In this document: positions 10,406 to 24,035 of the stretch, in pieces | How positions within the stretch are numbered: the stretch's first letter is position 1 | Layout: every line of letters starts with the position of its first letter | Assembly: GCA_959347315.1 (NCBI GenBank) | Contig: OY365807.1 | Location: 29,356,868-29,420,867 of the forward strand | Source: Bimastos eiseni | Lineage: Eukaryota > Annelida > Clitellata > Crassiclitellata > Lumbricidae | Length of the DNA stretch: 64,000 nt | Direction of reading: 5' to 3' | Position numbers and translations under genes: made by a program | Notes under the pieces: model-generated | Seen by the model: only the letters and a program-made list of their open reading frames with translations | Told to the model about the DNA's origin: nothing | Databases searched by the model: none

Positions 10406-11415
10406 AAAATAAGCCTTATTATACAACAGTCGAATAACGAGCAAAATGGTTAAGTGGCAATACGCATCGGCCTACTCTGTAACGTACGAATGACCTACTA
10501 GATTCAGGGTCCTTAGGACACATCCGGTTTGCATGTGTTGTTGGATGTTTTTGAGTCAACGGATGACAATTATTCTGAAAAGTGATATAGACTCGATAAC
10601 GATTTATGTTCTGTTAATTAAACTAACGAACAAACATTACATACTGTATATAATTATATGTGGATATATTACAGGCCTACACATGCGCATGAAATGAATT
10701 GATAATATTAATGCGCTCGTCATCTTCTGAATAAAGTCTATTAGGATCGAAGCTGAGACATAGGCCTACACTACATCGTAAGGATGTATCCTGTTGGTGT
10801 TGAAATCGCTTAGATATCACTGTTTTCAGGTAAAATTGTAATCAATGGCCACTCAGGTTCATAATGTAAATAAAAACGAGCGATATACGGAAGCCTATTA
10901 CATCATTTGAAGTTTGAAGTGTAATCTACGAGGCTAATCGTTGCCATGGTAGCTGGTTTGGCTGCTAAGGCCATCGGTGTAAATTTTTCGCTAGAGGGTT
11001 CAGCTGCAGACGGACGCCTCTTGAAACGACGCGATTAATGCGCATGACTTAAAGACTAATGCGATGTCAGTGAAGCGTGGCTAGGTAAGGACCAGTTAGT
11101 GGTCATCATCGGCACAAATCCGGTCGCATTTGATTTTAATGCACTTTGCTTAGCGATCACACAGCCTATAGGTTTATCCGTGTTGTTGTACAGGCTGACC
11201 CCAGCGGCATAGTTAGATATCGGCCAATGAGGAGGAGGGTGCGATATGAAGTATGCTGCCACGGTTAGGAGCAGCATGTATCCACGTGATGGCTGTCTAA
11301 GTAATAGGATAAAGCTCGATAGACTCATTTTATACATTGGATGCATGATCCACGGTAGGATATCATTATTGTTACTGTTATCATAGACATTGGCTGTATC
11401 CAATTTGACAACGAT
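10406..11415. other. unique sequence, no gene seen
   Basis: AT-rich unique sequence with isolated TAGGCCTAC motifs (about 10673 and 10763). The minus-strand open frame at 11403-11056 has no recognisable domain and is probably chance. Confidence 0.45.
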
Positions 11416-11515
11416 TCTAGGACAATTGCCCTCCGGTCAACTGCTCGCGGTCAATTGCCTCCGATCATTTGCCCCAGTCAATTGCCCTCCAATGAATTAG
11501 CCCCGGTCAATCAAC
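11416..11515 (+). repeat. degenerate 19-20-bp tandem repeat (GGTCAATTGCCCTCC)
   Basis: About five imperfect units with a GGTCAATTGCCCTCC core: CAATTGCCCTCCGGTCAACT, GGTCAATTGCCTCCGATC, AGTCAATTGCCCTCCAATG and two more diverged ones. Confidence 0.7.
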
Positions 11516-11609
11516 GTGTAAGAGGTTAATGAATGCTAAAAATGTCATCTATGATCATGTCGTAGAAGTAGCAGACATAATTTGACATAGTAAAAGATCT
11601 GCGAGTGGT

Positions 11610-11705
11610 CGTGCTTCACCGGGTAGATATTAAGACAACTCTTCAGTTGCGGCAATTAAAATGAAGGGGCGCTATATAAATCTCTGTAATGAATTAATGA
11701 ATGAA
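11610..11705 (+). repeat. retroposon 3' tail with GCGCTATATAAAT
   Basis: GAAGGGGCGCTATATAAATC followed by an AT-rich AATGAATTAATGAATGAAT end. It lies just upstream of the tRNA-SINE and is the tail of a different, older insertion. Confidence 0.6.
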
Positions 11706-11715
11706 TAATGTGTGT

Positions 11716-11925
11716 CACAGTAGCCGATCGGTTAGAGAGGTCAGCCCGTAACGTTCAGTGTGCGCTGAGCGAGCGGGTTCGAGGACCCTCGTCCAGGGAG
11801 TCACTGTTTAGTGATCTTGAGCAAGTCCTTCGCGCTTAATTGCTCTGCAGTACAACTGTAATTGCGCCGTCGAGACGTGTGTATGCACTTCTGAGCAAAA
11901 AGTGGCGATTTCAAATTTCGGTAAT
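11716..11925 (+). mobile_element. tRNA-derived SINE, copy 1
   Basis: The head reads TAGCCGATCGGTTAGAGAGG (A-box-like, about 11721-11740) and GCGGGTTCGAGGACC (B-box-like, about 11773-11787), the spacing and order of a tRNA promoter with a long variable arm. It is followed by a body containing TTGAGCAAGTCCTTCGCGC, GCTCTGCAGTACAACTGTAA and TTGCGCCGTCGAGACG. The same head and body recur, inverted, at 39720-39935 and 52141-52300, which establishes it as a family. Its own 3' tail is not clear here. Confidence 0.8.
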
Positions 11926-12206
11926 AAAAATAATCGACTGCCCAGTTTCAATATTTTTTTATTTCGCCAACAGTTATGGTAATTGTATGATAAATCAAGT
12001 CCAACTGACAGTTTAATGAATTATTCGCTGTGCGTTCGTATAAAACTGTATCATTTCATATTGTAAAAAGTAAGACGAGTGACAGTCACTTCATTTCTGA
12101 GCAAGCTTGCTATTCTTAACTTCGAGAGAGAAATATTAAATTGTGGTACATTTTGCTGTTGAATGTGGCTGAAATTTGGCAGATGATGATGACAGGTAGG
12201 CCTATT

Positions 12207-12355
12207 CAGAGGCGGCGATCTCGTTTGAGAGGTGGGGGAGACACCCAATGAGAGGGGTAAGAAATATGGGGGCGGGGGCAAACGTATAATGCTTCTTTTT
12301 TTGTAAAAGGTGGAGGGATTTGTCCCCATCGACTCACCCGGGATCGCCGTCCCTG
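12207..12355 (+). mobile_element. hAT-type MITE family A, copy 1
   Basis: 149 bp. The left end CAGAGGCGGCGATCTCG and the complement of the right end CAGGGACGGCGATCCCGG form the TIR. The interior has AATGAGAGGGGTAAGAAAT and a G-rich run. Related copies are at 40943-41085 and, inverted, 61764-61907. The 8-bp flanks are poorly matched here, unlike copy 3. Confidence 0.75.
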
Positions 12356-13310
12356 CTCTTACTCATGTGTGAATGTCTATTATACACAAGATTGAATGCA
12401 CCGTCGTATTCCTTAGTCAATGCTCACTGCTTGTATACCTCTCATATTTATAAATCAAATGCCATAATTCTCGGATTCAGTTAATAGCAAACGATTAGTT
12501 GCGATTCGAAATAAATTGAAATTAAAGGATCACAGTTGTTTCGGTAATAAATGAAAATCAGTTGGCAAATTAAGTGAGGCATTTGAGTGTAAATAGGCGG
12601 AGAAACTGGTCTCAAGGTAATTACAAGCAAATGTCTTAGGTAAGTATTTATGACTAAACTACCGGCATTTCAAACTGTTCAATCAGTTGACATTCTTACT
12701 GAAAATATGCCAGTTGTTGATGATCAGTACCCAGATGGCGTCAGGTCTTCACTATTTTTTGTCAATACTTTATCATATTTATCTGACCCTTCCTGTTACA
12801 TCCATAGGTACTACTGCTGAAAGAAGCTTATGTAGGCCTACAGTATAGATGATCAAAGATTAGTCGAGATTGCGATCAACAATAACAAACCTTCTGGATT
12901 GGCATTGGTTTAGATAGAACGTGATCTTGCACGCTGTCAACATTACTTCTGCTTCTATGAAATCACACAGAAAGCAATTTATATAAACTAGCATGTTTCT
13001 TGCTCAGTTCACTAGAAGTGCTATTGTTAAAAATTCAGGACGTACATGTACGCTATAATATCTATTTTCCTTGACGTGTTCAACGAATTAGAATAAATTT
13101 GCTAATTATTAATAAATTTGGAAGGCTCCAGAGTGGCCCGTGAAACACTCCTCGCCCCCACGTAATAGCACATAAATCCGCCACTGGTTAACCCTTCCTC
13201 GAAAATCTTCTCCAGTTTGAATCATATGCGAATGTATAGTCAGTTTTGATTCAACTTCTTTACACTTGCAACCATGCATGTAATTTAGTCACAGATCGAT
13301 TGCAAAACTA

Positions 13311-13427
13311 AACACACACACAAACACACCTACACACAAAACTAAGTTTGAATATATATATATATATAACATATATATTTGGGGAGAGAGAGGTGGGGAG
13401 AAAGAGAGAGTGAGAGAGAGAGAGAGC
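13311..13427 (+). repeat. compound (AC)n-(TA)n-(GA)n simple repeat
   Basis: CACACACACAAACACACC, then ATATATATATATATAAC, then GAGAGAGAG with GGGG interruptions. Confidence 0.9.
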
Positions 13428-14374
13428 GCCTCGAAATATCGCACTTTCGAGTATCCCCAAAGAGAATAGAAGACTCAAAGTGCGTGTTTGCCATGTCTGC
13501 TTATATTATAATCCTGTAATTGCATTCGGATCTCTATTATCCGAGGAGATAGCTACCAACGAGTGCTTATAATATAAGCTGAAAAGGGACAATGGATGAC
13601 ATGCATAAATGATGCCAATAAGGATGCCGCTGGTGCTGCTTGTGATGACGATAACGCTGAAGACTGAGTGCTCTGAAGGGTTCGGGTTGAGGAAACGAAT
13701 TGGAAGACGAGAAGGCATAGATAGGCCTACGTGTTCCTCAGTCATTAAGACGTCTACTATGAAGACGAGGCAATAGTGCAGCGAAAATGAAGTATTGGAT
13801 GGTCAGTACTGTTTGATTCTAAAATCGAATTATTCTATCAAGCAACATACCATTCTGATTAGTGTTAACAACTAAATGACCTACATTCAATACTGCCCAA
13901 ATGACAGATGGCTATATCTCTCTAGAGCTAGACTTAACCAGATACGTCTATAGTTTGAAGAGTGCGAAAGTTTCCTAAGCAGTCCCTCCTCCGTCTGTAG
14001 CTTGAACCCTCGCAGGGCCAATGATTTTTTGACACCAGGGTGTCTTTAGACAATTTACGAGATCTACCCTTTGTTTAAATAATTATTTGACCGACCGACC
14101 GAACTAAACTTCATCCTGCATCGTTTAAACGGTCGACTGTAAACGTGTGTGTTGGATATGCATAGCCACTCGTCATTTTATATTGGAATTGATATTTCCA
14201 GGAATCGTTCGAGCGGCAGCTTTTATCGATGGCAGTCGTTGTGACCCTACAGTATTTGATCGCATCAATCAGACACAGACGAGAGAGAATGGCAGACGCG
14301 AGTGATTCCCTCTATCAAGTGCAGCACAGAAAAGAGAGATAGAGTAAGAAAGAAAGAGACAGAGAGACAAAGTG

Positions 14375-14376
<2 letters not shown>

Positions 14377-14407
<31 letters not shown>
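14377..14407 (+). repeat. (AG)n microsatellite
   Basis: About fifteen uninterrupted AG units. Confidence 0.95.
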
Positions 14408-14410
<3 letters not shown>

Positions 14411-17400
14411 ACCATTGTTATAATGTGACTCGGTCAGTGGGAAAATAATCTGTTTATGGATTGGAGAGGAATATAGTAGCCCTGCAGACGTTTGATATCA
14501 TAAACTGTGGCGGAAGGATTACGACGTTCACACGCCTTCTGACTGTTGTTTAACAGTTTCGAGGGAAATACGAAGTTGGAGACTTCGTGCCTCGTCTATG
14601 ACTCTCGAGCGACCGACAAATCGATAGTTGGTTATTGTTTCGGTTTAATGACCCAGTTTCATTGTAAGGATGATTAGGGTTGCCCTCTTCCTTTCCTCAG
14701 GTCTGAGATTGGCACTACTCTAATACGAGTAGTGGTGGATTTTACACCGTATGGCCCTGCCACTCAGCCACAAAGCGACAGAGCCAGAGCGAATAAGAAC
14801 CGAGTGAACAGCGCCACTTGGGAGCTGGCCTCCATCCCTTCCGCCGGGAAGACGGTCAGTCACGTGTTGGTGGCTGCCACTGTAACTTCTGTCGCCTCAA
14901 ATCCAAAGAGATTTTAGATCAACAAAAATAAAAATCATGAAACGGAACGAATTCTTTGAACTTGGATCGATGAAGAGGAACAAAGTGGCGTGGCGCCATT
15001 TGAAAATGGACTGCGGTAGTGAAACATGACTTTACATGGCACAGCATAAAGCAATATAATACGCCATAAAAGCAGCGCAGGTCTCAGGAAATTGCAGACC
15101 ATTTGCAGAGTGTACTATACGGCCCCACGCGACACATGGCAAATTGCTTTTCGTTGATAATCAATTTTTTAGAACATTGCTAGCACGTAGGTGCTAAGTT
15201 AAATAAGTTAAATTAACAATACAGTTACAGCTGTAAAGGAATAACGTATAATATTACTTCCTCACAGAAGAGGAACTTTCATTACTTTCTGTGTTGAAAA
15301 TTCTATTCTTAATTCAGTGCAATCTCTCGCGTTCCGGTCTCTCATTTTGTTTTCTACCCTGGACAAATAATTTCATGATTTCCTATGATGGATCATTGGT
15401 TATCTTCAAAAATATATCATATGAGCATGTAAGGACTAATGGACATACCGTTGGCAGCAACTTTTGACGTGCCAACATTATACAGACCGTATAGTCATGT
15501 TTGTTGTTGTATATTGCGCAATACAAGCAGGCCTATCACAGTTGCAATCATGATTCAGCAACTACAGCGCAATAGGAATCACGAAAAGCCAATGGCTCAT
15601 ACTAATCTTGACCCCTAATAATTATATAAATATGAGTGTGTAAAATAATGACCAAGACAATAAAATCCTCGAAAACGTACCAAGTGATATAAAATAATAA
15701 AACGAATTACAGCATAGGTGCCTATAGGCCTACTCGCGTACAAGTCCACGTGTTGTTTATAAGTCTACCCCTAAATTTTTATTCTTGGAAATGGATAAAG
15801 TCTACAACTCGAGAATTAATCTGAGCATAATTTTCACGACTCTTTCAACCAACAACAACAAAACTTGTAAGAAATGATCTGCCAGAAATTAGTGGCTTTG
15901 CACATATTCGTCCAAGAAATTAGCGACAATTAATAGTCAAATAGCTTATATTATTATTATTTCTGCATTGTTTAACTTTAGGCTAAGAGCATAAAATAAA
16001 CAATTTTCACTGTCAGGGTACTTAGGCCTACTATATTAAAAAACTCGTTGTTTTAATTTATAGATCACGGCGGAAGCTCTCGTCACGAGATTTTCTGGAA
16101 CAGAGAAAGCAAAGCTACTATATGCAACTATATTCTGAAGCAAACTTAGATGTTGGTATTTTTTACATATATTTCATTCAGAAAATAGAAATCATAATAT
16201 CGTTATTATGTAATTAGCGTGTATTGCGCATGCCAAGTTTCTGTGACATTTTTGGGCCCCTGAATATGCAGGGTCCGGCGCGACCACCCGGTTCGCACAA
16301 CGGTAGGGCCAGCTCTGATCGACAAACCGGTGCCTGACGTGACGCAGGTTTTCTGCTTTCAGAAGACAATCTGTTTTTAATCACATGCAATGGCCAATCC
16401 ATTCTAGTTTGCTAATAAAACCACTGAATGCACTGATATCGAACAATAGAGGATGGAGGAGGAGAGGCCAGAAACACCATCTCTAGGAATAGACCACGTT
16501 ACTGGTCTGGTAAACCCATACTTACTATAGTATACTGCCAACAATCCAATAATTCCTGTATGAGTCTAGCTTTGAAGAGGGCAAATTAATGTGCATTTGT
16601 CTTATTCTTTGAAATTGTCGAAGGTACATCCAGAATGGATACGTACTCTGTGTCGCTACGTTTTTAAAGTAGGCCTAGGTAATTTTGCTCGACTCACAAA
16701 GCGCCCCATCGTCGCATTCTCTGAACGCGTCAATGCTATTTAGGTTGATTACGAAATTAGCGCTATATAAATTTATGTTCGATAAATCAGAGTGGGTGGG
16801 CAAAAGACTGGCGCCGGTGAAGTGTGACGAGGCAGGCGTCTACTGCAGCCAGCCACGAAGGCCTTATAATGCGACTGGAGAATGCTGCAGCGCATTAAGC
16901 TGGAGAAGACTGTTAATCGCTTCTACTGTTCTACGCTTGTCCGTCTTTTACACGCCAGTCGGGTTCATTGACGGCCTTTGTAAGTGCACTACTGCTTATG
17001 CGGACAACAAATGAACTAGATCCATAGTTACTGGCGACGCTTCTCCATTATACGGAATTCCTTAACGCAATTAACTTTAGTGCTTTATTAGGATATTAGC
17101 CGACCGCGTTTTCTGCACCGCTGTCTCTTTCGTCCTAGGTAAATATCTGTCTCTTCATGGAACACACAGAACGCCCCCAAAACACTGCGCATATATACGC
17201 AGCGCTTTTCAGAGTGATTGGATAAATATATTGATCGCAGCAGCAGCAGCGACAGCAGTAGCAGTATACGACAGCAATGCAGATAGCACACATATGAAGC
17301 CGAAGGATAAATGAGACGCGAAGCAACTGAAGCAGCAGCAGCAGCTACAGCTGATGGGGAACGATGGCAGATTGGTCGAAAGAATGAGGGCAATATCCGT

Positions 17401-18732
17401 CGACAGTTGAAAGGAAAAATGAGCCAATAGATCGTCCGGGTCGACCTCAGATGAAGAGGCACGTTGCTTCTCCTTCTTCTGAAGCACAACTGAACCTCCT
17501 CAACTGCCTCTCATATATCTGTTATACAGTGAACGCAAAGCAGGTTTCATTTAATAGTCTATCTCGTGAAGAGTAGACCTAAATTTATTCAAGACAAATA
17601 GGCTCGCACCTTATAATAATAAGGCACCAGGCTTTCGTATAGAGTGTGTGGAACTTGAATATTTTTAAACAAAATATCACAATGAATCGAGTAGATGATC
17701 ATATACTTTAGCAGTTTTTTCATCATAAGGATCTAATCACCTGTAGAGAATGAAGAGACAGTAGACTTGGATAGTACAAAGAGCTGAAAGTAGTTTGGCC
17801 CACAATAACTGAGATATGGATATTATATCAATGTATCTATACATGGACCATTTTACGTAGGCCTACCGACATTTGCTCAGCGTCTCTTTCTGTCTACGTA
17901 ACCTGCACAGCTTCGATAAACTTGAACTGATATTCTGAAACACAGTAGGCCTTCGGCGTTCAGATAATTGGGATGACTATTGTGCCAGTAAAGGACTATA
18001 TCAAATTGCTCCGTCTGACGTGTTGCGCTGGAGCTTGGCAGGAAGTGCCATGGCCTAGAAAACGAACCCAGACAGAGCGCATTATTCCGTTTTCTTCGTT
18101 TTTTGTATTTTGCATGATGCTCTGCCACTTGTGCCTAATGATGAAGTGTTGTTCGGCCCTACTGCTGATGCACTTCGTCAAATCGAAATTCGCAAACCAC
18201 AATTAAGAAAAATATTAAGTGAACGAAGTCACTAGCAGCGGCAGCGGGAGTAGAAAATGGTGAATCACTGGAATAGCATAATTGAAAGTAAATGGAAAAT
18301 ATTATCAAACGCGCCAATCAATTGTGGAATGAAGACAACCTAGCCTGACTGTTTCTAACCCAGCGACTGTTTTGGAAGACTTAATCAAGCTCCACATTCC
18401 AGTTGTTTGTATTCTACCGAATTTCGGTCACCGTTCGATGCAGAATGGCATCTTTAAAAAAATAAAGACAAGGTAAATAATTTATAATTGGCCTACACAT
18501 GCTGAAATTACTTAGAGAATGACAATTCTCTGTAGGGTGCGTTTAATGCATGGCTTCAGAAGTGAGATTCGTCACAAGTGATAGAAAGAGTTGATGCAAA
18601 CACGCTGCAATTGATTACATAACTCATCAAATCTATTGAAGCAACTTCTACGACTCTTTGCTGTGTCAATTCATGCGACAGTTTTTCTCCATTGTCATCC
18701 AGCGATTTATCGGATCACACTGCTGGAAGATG

Positions 18733-18900
18733 ATGAGAAGGAAGAGGAGGAAGAGGAGGAAGAGGAGAAGAACGAAGGAACCAACGAAGGACGGGAAACA
18801 ATGCAATTAAAGATATTTGGAATAGGAAGAGGCAGATCTGCAAAGGACGAGGAAGTCGAAATGAAAAAATGAGAGGAGGAGGAAGAGAGGAAGAAGAAAA
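18733..18900 (+). repeat. GA-rich purine tract
   Basis: GAAGGAAGAGGAGGAAGAGG-type sequence, repeated loosely. Both strands give charged or serine-rich artificial open frames. Confidence 0.8.
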
Positions 18901-21119
18901 CGACGACGGTGACGAATAGGAAGACGAAGACTGTGGCGAAGAAGATAAGTTACACGCAGAGGAAAGAGAGGAAGAGATTAGAGAGAAGGACATGAAGAGA
19001 AGAGTAAGCAAAAGATGAATGGATGAATGCAGTGTTCTGTCGATAAAGTAGATAAATCGATAGGAGATTATCGATGGATATCGTTCTGACTTCGATTCAC
19101 TATGGACTGTATTACCGCGGCGTTATCGAAGATCTATGCGCTCATCTTCCGTCCCTCGCGTTGGCTTATTTACTGGTCTGAAGGCGGCCTAAACTGGCCC
19201 CATCAGTATGCAGGCGCAGTGCAGTATGGACATTTCTTTGGGAGCGCATATGAATTAAATGCTGACAGATCCTGTGATGTAATGGCCGGCTACGCTGCAA
19301 ATTCGGCGATCGTGCGGTAAGAGATTCCAGCCGTGCTATGAGTCTCACTGTGACATGAATAGCAATCGACTGCTGGGACTGGAACGATCTTTCGGCACCA
19401 ATTCAATCAGTCTGACGCGATGCCTGTATGGACTCTTTCTCTACTCGGACAAAAGCCATTTTGTTGTAAAACAATTACAGGACAATGGTTTTCTTCTGCC
19501 ACTATACTTGAAACGATACTCAATAAAAAATACTCGCTCTTTCAATTAAAGCTAAATAATTATCAGTTGTGAGATATTTGAACTACGTGAAGTTATTATC
19601 GTTCGAGCACCTACGCTAGCACAAAATAGTTTATTTATAAACACAAAGAGAATGCATCCATGCATTAATTAAATGGAAGGAGTGGACTGACAGTGCAGTC
19701 AATTGTCAAATTGTGGATATCGTTCCATGCACAAATCAGTTCGAAACTACATGTACTGTTCAAACTATGCAGGTGTTTTGCTTAGACGGAACAGCAGCAA
19801 GATAATAGCAGTTAGAATAACTGTGCGAACTGCCTTTAGCTTATGACCTCTCAGCCTCTCATCTCGCCTCTTGTAATCTCTTCTCCACTTGCACTCTCAT
19901 CTGCTACTTTTCATTGGCGTCAAAAACTGAACTCATCAATCTACCCCATTCAGATTCTACTCCTGCGCCACAACCAGGCCACCATATCCAGCAACTGCAA
20001 AGCCGTAGTACCATGCAGACTCCTTGGTTTGACCTCCTCAGATTTTGACCTGGCACCGGAACCAATGGAGACGCTTGGCTATTGAACACTTGAGTTGGTG
20101 TAGCACCTTTGTTTAGGAGGGACTTCCAGACGTGGATTTTGTGGACGCTGGGAGATTTTCGAAGCTTTTAATTACAATACAACAGGTAGATAACTGCGAT
20201 TAGATCAGATTTGATGCTTGAACTGATAAATACGATTTCTGGAGGGATCAGTTTGTGGTTAGAATCAATTAAAGCCCAATAGCAGGAGCCAGATGACTTT
20301 GCTCTTCGTTATGGGCAAAGAGATGCTATGTTACGATGTTACGGTTGTTCTTCAGCGTGGGAACGTTATGATCACAGAGACTGAGGCGCCAAAACAACCG
20401 TTGCAGACCTGCCATTTGACATTGTCTTATTCTTCACTGTTCTGCCTTCAAGAATAAAACTACTCCGTTATCTGCTCGCCCGACTGTATGCACTTATATA
20501 GCTAACTAAAAATGTCTAGATTACTAGTATTGGCGCTGACGATGCTGTTAAAAATTAGCCTATTAGAGACTCATCGTGAGTGCAGTGGTGAAATCTGTGT
20601 GCGTTACCCATATGGTATTCCCCGCAATTTTCATATAAATTATTTCTCCACCATTTCCTCCTACGCCGCATCTCTTTCTCCATCATCTTCTGCCATCGGC
20701 GCTGTGGAAAGAATTGTCGTGGTCAATGATTAAAACGATCCCGGGTGGAATATTGCATTCCCTATCGGATTCAGAGTCGAAAGAAATGAAGGTGGAAAGC
20801 TGCGCCTGCAGGTCAATTTGCGTCTCAAGGGAAAAGCCTACGACAGGACCAACATGAGGAATGACAAGTACTGAAAGATGGGCCGCAGAAAAATGATCGA
20901 TCTTAAAGAAGGAGGACGACTACATAAAAGAGGTGCGTTTCCACATGTTACGGATGCGAATAATAATAATAATAATAATAATAATAGTTATAATTATCAT
21001 ATCTGTTCCAACGTATCTCGGTTGTTCTTCAGCGTGGGAACGCCGCCTGTCTCTTCGGGACATTGCCACCATTTACTTAGCTCGCCAACATGAGCGATAA
21101 CAGCATATTGTGAAACATA

Positions 21120-21310
21120 TTATGTATATAATAATAATAATTATTATTATGATAATTATAATTGTAATAATAAAAATTGTAATAATAATAATTGTAATAA
21201 TAATAATTGTAATAATGATAATTGTAATAATAATAATTGTAATAATAATAATTGTAATAATAATAATTGTAATAATAATAATTGTAATAATAATAATTAT
21301 AATAATAGCT
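21120..21310 (+). repeat. 15-bp AATAATAATAATTGT tandem array
   Basis: About nine copies of a 15-bp unit AATAATAATAATTGT, flanked by plain (AAT)n. A separate short (AAT)n is at 20960-20986. The unit length keeps frames open, giving artificial Ile/Val-rich ORFs. Confidence 0.95.
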
Positions 21311-21388
21311 GTAGTAGTAGTAGCGAAAATGGCAATGATCATAATAATAATAATAATGATCGTAATAATAAATGTTTGAGTCCCGAGA

Positions 21389-21570
21389 ATGATGAGGATA
21401 ACGATGAGAATGAGAATGAGGAGGATGAGGAGGAGGAGGAAGAAGAGGTGGACGAGGAGGAGAAGGAAGAGGCGTAGAATGAGGAGGAGGAGGAGTAGAA
21501 TGAGGAGGAGGTGGTGGCGGATGAGGAAGAGGATGAGGAAGAGGAGAATGAGGACGAGATCGGAGCAGAG
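21389..21570 (+). repeat. (GAG/GAT) purine-rich array
   Basis: Degenerate GATGAG, GAGGAGGAG and GAATGAG units directly after the AAT array. No gene. Confidence 0.85.
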
Positions 21571-22779
21571 TCAGTGATCAGCTATGTTGCAGGACTGTGG
21601 CCATTCGTGATGTTTTCAAAACCCGGATGGAAGAGTGTAGTGCGAGTCTGCGAGACAGTGAGTGGTTGATAAGCTGGTGAAGAAGGGCAAGGGGTAAAAG
21701 TCTGAGAGGAGAGGAAGCCGCAAAGGATGGTAGGACGAAAGGCAGGACAATCGAACTGTCTGCATTAATATATATGCGGCCAAAGGAAGACGATGGAACA
21801 ATTAGATAAATAGACAAATTGAAGATGACGCCCAATGTGAATGGAGCGACTCTGAGGAGTGGTGACCCCTGTTAATTCTTGGAGCGCACGTTTATGCATA
21901 TATGAATACAAATAAAACTAAATACATGAAACTGTAGCTAAATGAATTAATGGTTGTTTGAATGCAATCATAAACGTGATTCTCTTAAAATGTTCAATTA
22001 TATAATCATAGGTGTATGAAAACAGCGTTATTTGTGAAAGGGAAGCAGAAACTGAAAATTAAAATTTATGTTGTGAAATTTGTCTTTGTACTTAAAAGCC
22101 GAACTTCTATCGAGCTACGTGACACATGCTCTCTGAAGGTTGCAATCCACTGGTGTGTGCTGATAAAAATGAACGTCACATTGTATTGTTCACAAAAGCG
22201 GCGTCCATTTTTCAAATATATGGGTCTGATCCGTTTAAATAACCTTCCGTCGCTGGTCAATATGGGCAGAGACTATAATACTAGACAAACAGCGCAGCTT
22301 GAAGTAGAGATGGATCTATTCATAAAAGGGCAAATAGTCTACTGTTGTCGATAACAATGTCTTATCTGCGGCGGGCAGTCGCCGGTCAATACGGACCAAA
22401 TGATGTGCGGCGGCGATGGAAAGAGAGTCATATCTCAGGCTTCGCTGTTTGAAGTCGAACACTGACCAATCGGAATTATTTATTCGTCTCCTGAGGAGTG
22501 GTCAGTCCCCGTACGAGACCTCCTTCCAACTCCAATAACTACATGTATACTGCCACGGTTCACGACCTCCAATAATATTATAGGAAGTAGAGGTTGGTAT
22601 GCGACGTCGCGTAGCAAAATATTAGAAGTTAATGCCCTTACCAATACTTTTATTTGTGAAAGTAGGGTCCTTTTCATTTATGTGTAATTTCACTTCACTG
22701 CCATTCCTCGTTTTATGTTATCTCTCTGTCAATATTTAAGTAAAATATTAATCATTCATTCATTTATTATAATATTCAT

Positions 22780-23605
22780 TTATTTATTCAAAGTTCTTGT
22801 ATATGTATAGCGCACCAACGAGATGATCCAATCGGGGACGCTACTACCTCAATCTCGGCTGTAAAGAAGAGTTTTCCTATGCTTCTAAAAGGTGAATCCA
22901 TAAGTTTATAGCTAAAAAGAGCACGCAAACCTGAAAGATGATTATTCTATGCGGATGGTCCAACCTTTGGAAAGGCACAGCGTTACGTCCATGAAGTGCG
23001 CGCAAAGGTAACTATACTTTCGTCTGTTGATGTAGAACGAAAATTTTCACAGGCGTGCAGACAAACCGGAGGTGGGACACCACAACTGCAGCGCTCTTTA
23101 ACTGACACCGCCAGACCCTAAATTCAGTGCGCTAAGAAACAGCAAGCCAGTGTAGCACGTCACGCATACATGTATGATGTGAGACATGGTCAAATTTTGA
23201 AAAACCACCAATAAGCTACAAGCTTAGCAGCTGCACGAAGCACGCGCTAAAGCTGTGCATGGGAAGTCCAACTTAGATGGCACTACAGTAGTAAATCCTA
23301 CTGCAAACAAACAACGTGTGAACATGAGTAAAAGTGAACGGAAAATGACTTGCAGTTGCTGCAGTTAAAAAATCAAGCGCGACATAAAAGATTTAAGTGT
23401 TCAGAGAAGGTATATTGCTTATCAAGAACAGCGCCATGGAAGAGAGCAGTTGTCGAGAAGACAAGGTATACGGGAAGTCAGCAGATATGGCCTGAACATC
23501 TATTTTTCAGCGACTCATCATTATACCTAGCCATATAAATTTCGTTTTGGAAGCGTTGAGGCGCAGACGATTGGACGACATCCAATTGCCAATACCTCCA
23601 TATAT
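22780..23605 (-). mobile_element. degenerate LINE fragment, antisense
   Basis: On the minus strand, about 23600-23540 encodes GIGNWMSSNRLRLNASKTKF, a textbook LINE reverse-transcriptase block. Further down come weak matches with frame breaks (ISADFPYTLSS at about 23485-23455). Near the lower end the sequence has GCGCTATACATATACAAGAA and an AATAAATAAATGAAT tail, a typical retroposon 3' end. The region is heavily mutated and non-coding now. Confidence 0.65.
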
Positions 23606-23769
23606 AGCACGCTGCATTGTGGCTACTGTGGTCAGAGCGTTGGATGATGGACAACGGAGGAAACCTGGCATAACATAAGCCTATATACTTAGTTGCATAT
23701 ACATGTAATATTGATCATATTAACCAAAGAAGAGGACATATTTGAATCTTCATCACTTCCAGAATTAGA

Positions 23770-24035
23770 GGATTATGCGATTATGCGATTTCGCATTTTT
23801 TCGCATAATTTTACGTTTTCGCAGAAATTCCTAAATAGAAAGTTTTCGCAAATTATTGCATAAAGTTCGAAAAATTCGGTCAGTGTCAACTATAATTGGC
23901 TTGTCTAGGCTATTTTTAGCCTATTGGGGGCTATAGTTTACCGACCAGACGACGTAATTGTTGATGACCAGGACCCGTGGTTTATGCGATTATGCGATTT
24001 CCCCCATAATTTACGAAACTTGTTCGCATCATTCA
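23770..24035 (+). repeat. direct repeat TTATGCGATTATGCGATTT pair
   Basis: GATTATGCGATTATGCGATT at about 23773 and TTTATGCGATTATGCGATTT at about 23981 are direct copies about 208 bp apart, with related GCATAATTTTACG/CCATAATTTACG blocks after each. They may be ends of an unrecognised element. Confidence 0.45.

Larger units (their letters stand above)
12356..22779. other. long region without a recognised gene
   Basis: Ten kilobases of mostly unique AT-rich sequence. Simple repeats are listed separately; a tail-like AGCGCTATATAAATTTATG lies at about 16760-16778. Open frames such as 14732-14917, 16685-17014, 17088-17489 and 20512-20733 show no family motif, no consistent splice context and often sit on low-complexity sequence, so I do not call genes. 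A CAG/GCA-rich patch (17237-17350) is notable but not clearly coding. Confidence 0.4.

Noticed and set aside
21073..21379. Isoleucine/valine-rich membrane protein
   Set aside because: Produced by the AAT-rich 15-bp array.
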